From Flaviramulus_B aquimarinus (GTDB lineage: Bacteria > Bacteroidota > Bacteroidia > Flavobacteriales > Flavobacteriaceae), in NCBI RefSeq assembly GCF_039543205.1, contig NZ_BAABJH010000001.1:1240001-1304000 (forward strand): a stretch of DNA of 64,000 nt, read 5' to 3'. Every line of letters starts with the position of its first letter. Position 1 is the first letter of the stretch. Positions 60,374 through 64,000 of the stretch are shown piece after piece. The notes under the pieces are model-generated. The model was given only the letters and a program-made list of their open reading frames with translations. It was not told the DNA's origin and ran no database searches. A program made the position numbers and the translations under genes.

Positions 60374-61030
60374 ATGAAAACAGTATCTAACTGTGTTGAA
60401 GATATTTTAATAACACAACCTTACTTAGAAGAAGCATTATCAAGAAACATTATAAACTTTAGCGCTTTAGCTATTGAACTCGTAGAGCCCATAAGTAAAA
60501 TGTTAAAAAAAGATGTAAAACCTGGAGCTATTATGATGGCACTTAGGCGTTATAACCCGCCTGTAACTTTATCCAATTCGTTGAAGATGAAACGGGTTAT
60601 ACAAAATTTAGGCGATATAACCGTGCGCTCTAACTTAACCGATTTTACCGTTAAAAATTCGGAAACCATTATTGATAATCACGCCAAAATCCTGGAACGT
60701 ATTAATCAAGAATCTAAACTATTTTACACCTTTACCAGAGGGATTCATGAAAGTAATATTATTATTTCCAGTAGTTTGAATGATTTTATTAAAGAACAAT
60801 TAAAAAACGAAACCTTTCTTGCCATACAAGAAGGGTTATCGGCCATTAGCATAAACTTACCACAAGACAACTCTAAAATTGCAGGTTTATACTATCATTT
60901 TTTTAAACGCTTGGCTTGGGAAGGTGTTGTTTTATATGAAGTTATTTCAACTACAAATGAGTTTACTATTTTAGTTGAAGACGAATATGTAGACAAAGCT
61001 TTTGGCGCTATTAAAAAGGTGAAATCTTAA
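60374..61030 (+). CDS. ACT-like regulatory protein divergent from lysC
   Basis: A 218-residue cytoplasmic protein. The N-terminal half is helical (VEDILITQPYLEEALSRNII, KPGAIMMALRRYNPP) and the C-terminal half reads LAIQEGLSAISINLPQDNSK, KRLAWEGVVLYEVISTTNEF then TILVEDEYVDKAF, which is very close in plan to the second ACT domain of aspartokinases. There is no kinase domain. Next to lysC on the other strand, it is a candidate amino-acid sensor or partner of LysC. Its stop overlaps brnQ by four bases. Confidence 0.8.
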   Translation: MKTVSNCVEDILITQPYLEEALSRNIINFSALAIELVEPISKMLKKDVKPGAIMMALRRYNPPVTLSNSLKMKRVIQNLGDITVRSNLTDFTVKNSETIIDNHAKILERINQESKLFYTFTRGIHESNIIISSSLNDFIKEQLKNETFLAIQEGLSAISINLPQDNSKIAGLYYHFFKRLAWEGVVLYEVISTTNEFTILVEDEYVDKAFGAIKKVKS

Positions 61031-62307
61031 TCGTTTGCTTTCTTTTTTTTAAACAAATTAACCAATACAAAGGTTAATAAAGCTGGTAAAACCCATCCTA
61101 AATTTTGATTAGCAAAAGGAATTATTGCTTTAACTGGAGCTACATTTTCTACAGGCACCATAAATCCTAAAAAATCGGGTATACTAAAAATGAAAGCTGC
61201 TACAACAACCCATTTAAAGACAAGTTCTGAGGCAAATTTTTCTGGAACTACATTTAATAAAATAAGCACAATACACAACGGATAAATAAACATTAAAGCC
61301 GGAAGTGCAATATCTATAATATACTTTACATCCATTTGCCCTACTCCTATACCAACTATACAGCAAACAACCACAGTAATTAAATAGGCTTTTTTTATAG
61401 TTTTAAAATACGCTTTAAAAAAATCTGCAACACTAACAACAATAGCCACTGCAGTTGTAAAACATGCTAAGGCTATTAAAATACTTAAAAAAGCTGAACC
61501 CATGTTTCCTAAGGTTTTTACAGCTAACCCTGAAAGTAATTCTGTTCTGGAAATATCTGGAGCAAATTGTCCATTATAAAATGCTCCAATAGCTATTAAT
61601 CCGGCATAAATAATCAATAATCCAAACATGGCAATTAAGCCAGATTTAGCAATCATTATTTTTTTATCACTATACGACAGCTTATTTTTAGAGTTATTAA
61701 TGGATACCAATATAACGCCGCCCATAACCATACCTGCCATAGCATCATACGTCTGATAACCTTCTAGAAATCCACTAATTATTGGTAATTCAAAGTGTGA
61801 TGGATTCATCTCTGCTGTTGGTGACAAAACACCTATAATAATTATAGCTAAAATTATTAAAACAATGATTGGTGTTAAGTATTTACCGAGTATACTTAAC
61901 ACACGGTTTCTGTTCATTACAAAAACAAAAACCATTACAAAATATAAAATGCTTGTAAGTAATGAACTTGTACCAAAAAATGGAGCAATTGCCATTTCAT
62001 GAGTAACTGCTGCAGTACGTGGGCATGGTAAAGCAATAGTAATAGCATACAGACAAAAACAAAAGACTAAACTAAAAACTGGTGACACTTTTTTACCAAA
62101 ATCAAACAAGGTACCCTGCAGCCTGGCATGTGCAAAAATAGCTAGTAATGGAAATATTGTTGCTGATGTCAGAAACCCTAAAGTCACCAACCACCAGTCT
62201 GCACCAGACTTAAACCCTAATAAAGGTGGTAAAATTAAATTTCCAGCACCAAAAAAGCCAGCAAATAAAGCAAAACCGAATACAAAGGTTTCTTTAGTTT
62301 TATTCAT
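61027..62307 (-). CDS. brnQ: Branched-chain amino acid transporter (BrnQ/LIVCS)
   Basis: A 426-residue sodium-coupled permease for Leu, Ile and Val with about twelve helices. Signatures are FVFGFALFAGFFGAGNLILPPLLG at the N-terminus, the ITIALPCPRTAAVTHEMAI segment and a GYQTYDAMAGMVMGGVIL motif. Complete. Convergent with the ACT-like gene by four bases and divergent from an alpha/beta hydrolase. Confidence 0.95.
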   Translation of the reverse strand: MNKTKETFVFGFALFAGFFGAGNLILPPLLGFKSGADWWLVTLGFLTSATIFPLLAIFAHARLQGTLFDFGKKVSPVFSLVFCFCLYAITIALPCPRTAAVTHEMAIAPFFGTSSLLTSILYFVMVFVFVMNRNRVLSILGKYLTPIIVLIILAIIIIGVLSPTAEMNPSHFELPIISGFLEGYQTYDAMAGMVMGGVILVSINNSKNKLSYSDKKIMIAKSGLIAMFGLLIIYAGLIAIGAFYNGQFAPDISRTELLSGLAVKTLGNMGSAFLSILIALACFTTAVAIVVSVADFFKAYFKTIKKAYLITVVVCCIVGIGVGQMDVKYIIDIALPALMFIYPLCIVLILLNVVPEKFASELVFKWVVVAAFIFSIPDFLGFMVPVENVAPVKAIIPFANQNLGWVLPALLTFVLVNLFKKKKAND

Positions 62308-62342
62308 AGTATGATTTTATCTTTGCCTAAGATAGATTAAAA

Positions 62343-63122
62343 ATGATTTTAGAGCACAAAGGCATTACTATTTTTTATACGGACCATGGAAAAGGAAGCG
62401 CTATGGTCTTGCTCCATGGTTTTTTAGAAAATACCTCTATGTGGGATGCATTTGTCCCAACACTGTCAAAAAAAAATAGGGTTATTTGTATTGATTTGTT
62501 AGGTCATGGTAAAACAGCATGTCTAGGTTATGTACATAGTATGGAGCTTATGGCGGAAGCTGTTGAAGCTGTTCTTAAGCATCTAAAAATAAGACGTTCT
62601 GCTTTTATAGGACATTCTATGGGTGGTTATGTAGCACTCGCTTTAGCGGAAAAAAATACAGAATCAGTAAAAGGTTTATGTTTAATGAACTCTACTGCTC
62701 ATGCTGACACTCCAGAAAAAAAACAAAACAGAAATCGAGCTATTTTAGCTGTAAAACAAAATCATAAAACATTTATAAGAATGGCCATTGCCAATCTGTT
62801 CAGACCAAAAAACAGGATGCTTTTTTCTGAACAAATAAAGCAGGTTACAGAAGATGCACTTAAAACACCTTTACAAGGTATTGTTGCTGCACTAGAAGGC
62901 ATGAAAATTAGAGAAGATAGACAAACCATACTCCATGCTACTCCCTATAAAAAAATGATGATAGTAAGTAAAAAAGACCCTGTACTAAATTACGAATCTC
63001 TAATTGCCCAATTAAAAAATACAGAAGTTAAACTGGTAGAATTTCCTGACGGACACATGAGTCATATTGAAAATAAAGATGAATTCTTACATGAAATAAT
63101 GCATTTCATCGAAAATATTTAG
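62343..63122 (+). CDS. Alpha/beta hydrolase
   Basis: A 259-residue hydrolase: oxyanion-hole LLHGFLENTSMWD near residue 24, nucleophile elbow GHSMGGYVALALAEK (Ser about residue 92), an acid in KDPVLNYE and the catalytic His in PDGHMSHIENK. It belongs to the general esterase/MhpC-like group. Substrate unknown. No signal peptide. Confidence 0.92.
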   Translation: MILEHKGITIFYTDHGKGSAMVLLHGFLENTSMWDAFVPTLSKKNRVICIDLLGHGKTACLGYVHSMELMAEAVEAVLKHLKIRRSAFIGHSMGGYVALALAEKNTESVKGLCLMNSTAHADTPEKKQNRNRAILAVKQNHKTFIRMAIANLFRPKNRMLFSEQIKQVTEDALKTPLQGIVAALEGMKIREDRQTILHATPYKKMMIVSKKDPVLNYESLIAQLKNTEVKLVEFPDGHMSHIENKDEFLHEIMHFIENI

Positions 63123-63181
63123 CTTTTTATCGGTTTATTGGTTTTATTTTCATAGCTTTATCATTCTCAAATCATAAAATC

Positions 63182-63448
63182 ATGAAAAAAACTACTAGTA
63201 AACCTAATTTGATACCAAAAATGTATTGCAATCTTTTTGGGCATGATTATCAAGTAACTAAAAGAGTAACTTACCACGTTAAGGAATATGCATGTAGACA
63301 TTGCAAAAAGGAATTAACAACAAACAGCAATGGAAATCTCATCGAACTGACACCCAAATTTAGAGAAATAAACGCTATACTGGAACGCATTCACGCCTCA
63401 AGAATGCAACGTTTAAAGGAAAAAACATTCGCTTCATCGATTTATTAA
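63182..63448 (+). CDS. Small zinc-ribbon-like protein, tandem copy 1
   Basis: An 88-residue protein: an extra 13-residue basic N-terminus, then MYCNLFGHDYQVTKRVTYHV and KEYACRHCKKELTTNSNGNL with TPKFREINAILERIH. The Cys near residue 15, the following FGH, and CRHC would make a small zinc site. A copy lies 76 bases downstream (63524-63781). Small proteins with this CxLFGH...CxxC plan are common in Flavobacteriaceae and uncharacterised. Confidence 0.75.
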   Translation: MKKTTSKPNLIPKMYCNLFGHDYQVTKRVTYHVKEYACRHCKKELTTNSNGNLIELTPKFREINAILERIHASRMQRLKEKTFASSIY

Positions 63449-63523
63449 CCACTTATTAACAGTTATTCGCTGGTTTTTAATACTTTAACCTTCTCTCTAA
63501 AGATTAAATTAATAAGTAAAACC

Positions 63524-63781
63524 ATGAGAAACATTCATTGCAAGGTGTTTGGGCATGACTATAAAGTAACGAGACATGTTACCTATCATGTAAAAGAATA
63601 CACCTGTAAAAATTGCAGAAGAGAACTTACCACCAACGGAAACGGTAATTTAATTGAACTCACACCTAAGTTTAGAGAAATTAATGACGTCTTAGAACGC
63701 ATACATTACAAACGCATTTTAAGACTAAACAAGCATCGTTCAAACCAGACTCAAAAAAAATCTACGCTGCGTATTGCTTAA
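63524..63781 (+). CDS. Small zinc-ribbon-like protein, tandem copy 2
   Basis: An 85-residue relative of the previous gene: MRNIHCKVFGHDYKVTRHVT, KEYTCKNCRRELTTNGNGNL and LTPKFREINDVLERIHYKRI align with copy 1 throughout. It lacks the N-terminal extension of copy 1 and has a longer basic tail. The Cys/His pattern is intact. Both are on the plus strand with separate leaders, so independent expression is possible. It overlaps the end of thiL by four bases. Confidence 0.75.
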   Translation: MRNIHCKVFGHDYKVTRHVTYHVKEYTCKNCRRELTTNGNGNLIELTPKFREINDVLERIHYKRILRLNKHRSNQTQKKSTLRIA

Positions 63782-64000
63782 TCATTAAAATTCTTCCAAC
63801 CTTGCGCTTGTATCGGAATTCTAGAGTCTGCTCTGGTTACTAAATGCATACCTTCTTTTGCTTCCTTTATATAACCAATAACACTTAAATTTGGATTTGC
63901 TTTTATTTTAGGAAAATCGCTTTGTGAAACAGTAAACAACAATTCATAATCTTCACCGCCATTTAACACCACCGTTGTACTATCAATATTAAACTCCTCG
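63778..64000 (-). CDS. thiL: Thiamine-monophosphate kinase (partial, C-terminus only)
   Basis: The last roughly 73 residues of ThiL are visible, running off the right edge. The signature VVLNGGEDYELLFTVSQSDF is followed by VIGYIKEAKEG and a VTRADSRIPIQAQGWKNF end. ThiL converts thiamine monophosphate to the active pyrophosphate. It complements the salvage genes at 17.8-23.8 kb, although it is 40 kb away. Nothing can be said about its promoter. Confidence 0.9.
   Translation of the reverse strand, partial: EEFNIDSTTVVLNGGEDYELLFTVSQSDFPKIKANPNLSVIGYIKEAKEGMHLVTRADSRIPIQAQGWKNFND

Overview
The window is a stretch of chromosome from an AT-rich member of the Bacteroidota, almost certainly a marine-type Flavobacteriaceae. 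The evidence is gliding genes gldD and gldE, proteins with C-terminal type IX secretion signals, TAnnTTTG promoter boxes instead of Shine-Dalgarno-led starts, SusC-like TonB biology, and family markers such as DUF3098, DUF3127, DUF4199 and DUF4301. No rRNA, tRNA, CRISPR array, transposase or integrase was seen.

Layout. 1-5.1 kb: a membrane zinc metallopeptidase (cut by the left edge), alanine dehydrogenase, a SemiSWEET transporter and leuS, all on the minus strand. 5.4-9.2 kb: an EamA exporter and the conserved ftsX / DUF3098 / uppP / truB cell-envelope cluster. 9.3-17.2 kb: housekeeping genes (tag, aat, flavin reductase, an orphan histidine kinase, a HIT protein, greA) mixed with small secreted or membrane proteins. 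17.3-25.2 kb: a thiamine-salvage region. A TonB receptor sits under a TPP riboswitch, and upstream lies a tightly overlapping minus-strand operon (YkoF-like thiamine-binding protein, PnuC/PnuT permease, NadR-like kinase, DUF4301, ArfB), headed by a phosphopantetheinyl transferase and a GGGP synthase-family enzyme. The right edge cuts thiL, also a thiamine gene.

25.3-35.9 kb: ahcY with a structured leader, a Vsr endonuclease remnant, rplU-rpmA, a Cys-rich HMA protein, the mutY / ssb / gldE / gldD block, HU, a 30-residue basic protein and an RNase E/G. 35.9-42.9 kb: three related six-helix membrane proteins, an MFS transporter, an aldo/keto reductase, an OmpA-like lipoprotein and exodeoxyribonuclease III. 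43-50.1 kb: a very large outer-membrane protein, then four single-gene minus-strand units separated by about 130-bp structured repeats that look like a small gene-cassette array without an integrase. 50.1-64 kb: an M28 peptidase, the sdhCAB operon interrupted by an S23-type four-helix-bundle gene, a T9SS metalloprotease, aminopeptidase P, aspartokinase with a divergent ACT-like partner, brnQ, an alpha/beta hydrolase, two tandem zinc-ribbon-like paralogues and the end of thiL.

Strongest leads: a TPP riboswitch whose P3 arm is built from two opposed arrays of exactly 7-bp units, with a third array just upstream; a candidate H-type pseudoknot in the ahcY leader; a terminator-like hairpin right after the greA promoter; the cassette-like repeat array; the three-gene membrane family; and a DUF3127 protein that ends in the same DDLPF tip as the SSB encoded in this window. 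All assignments come from reading sequence and remembered family features; no database search was run.
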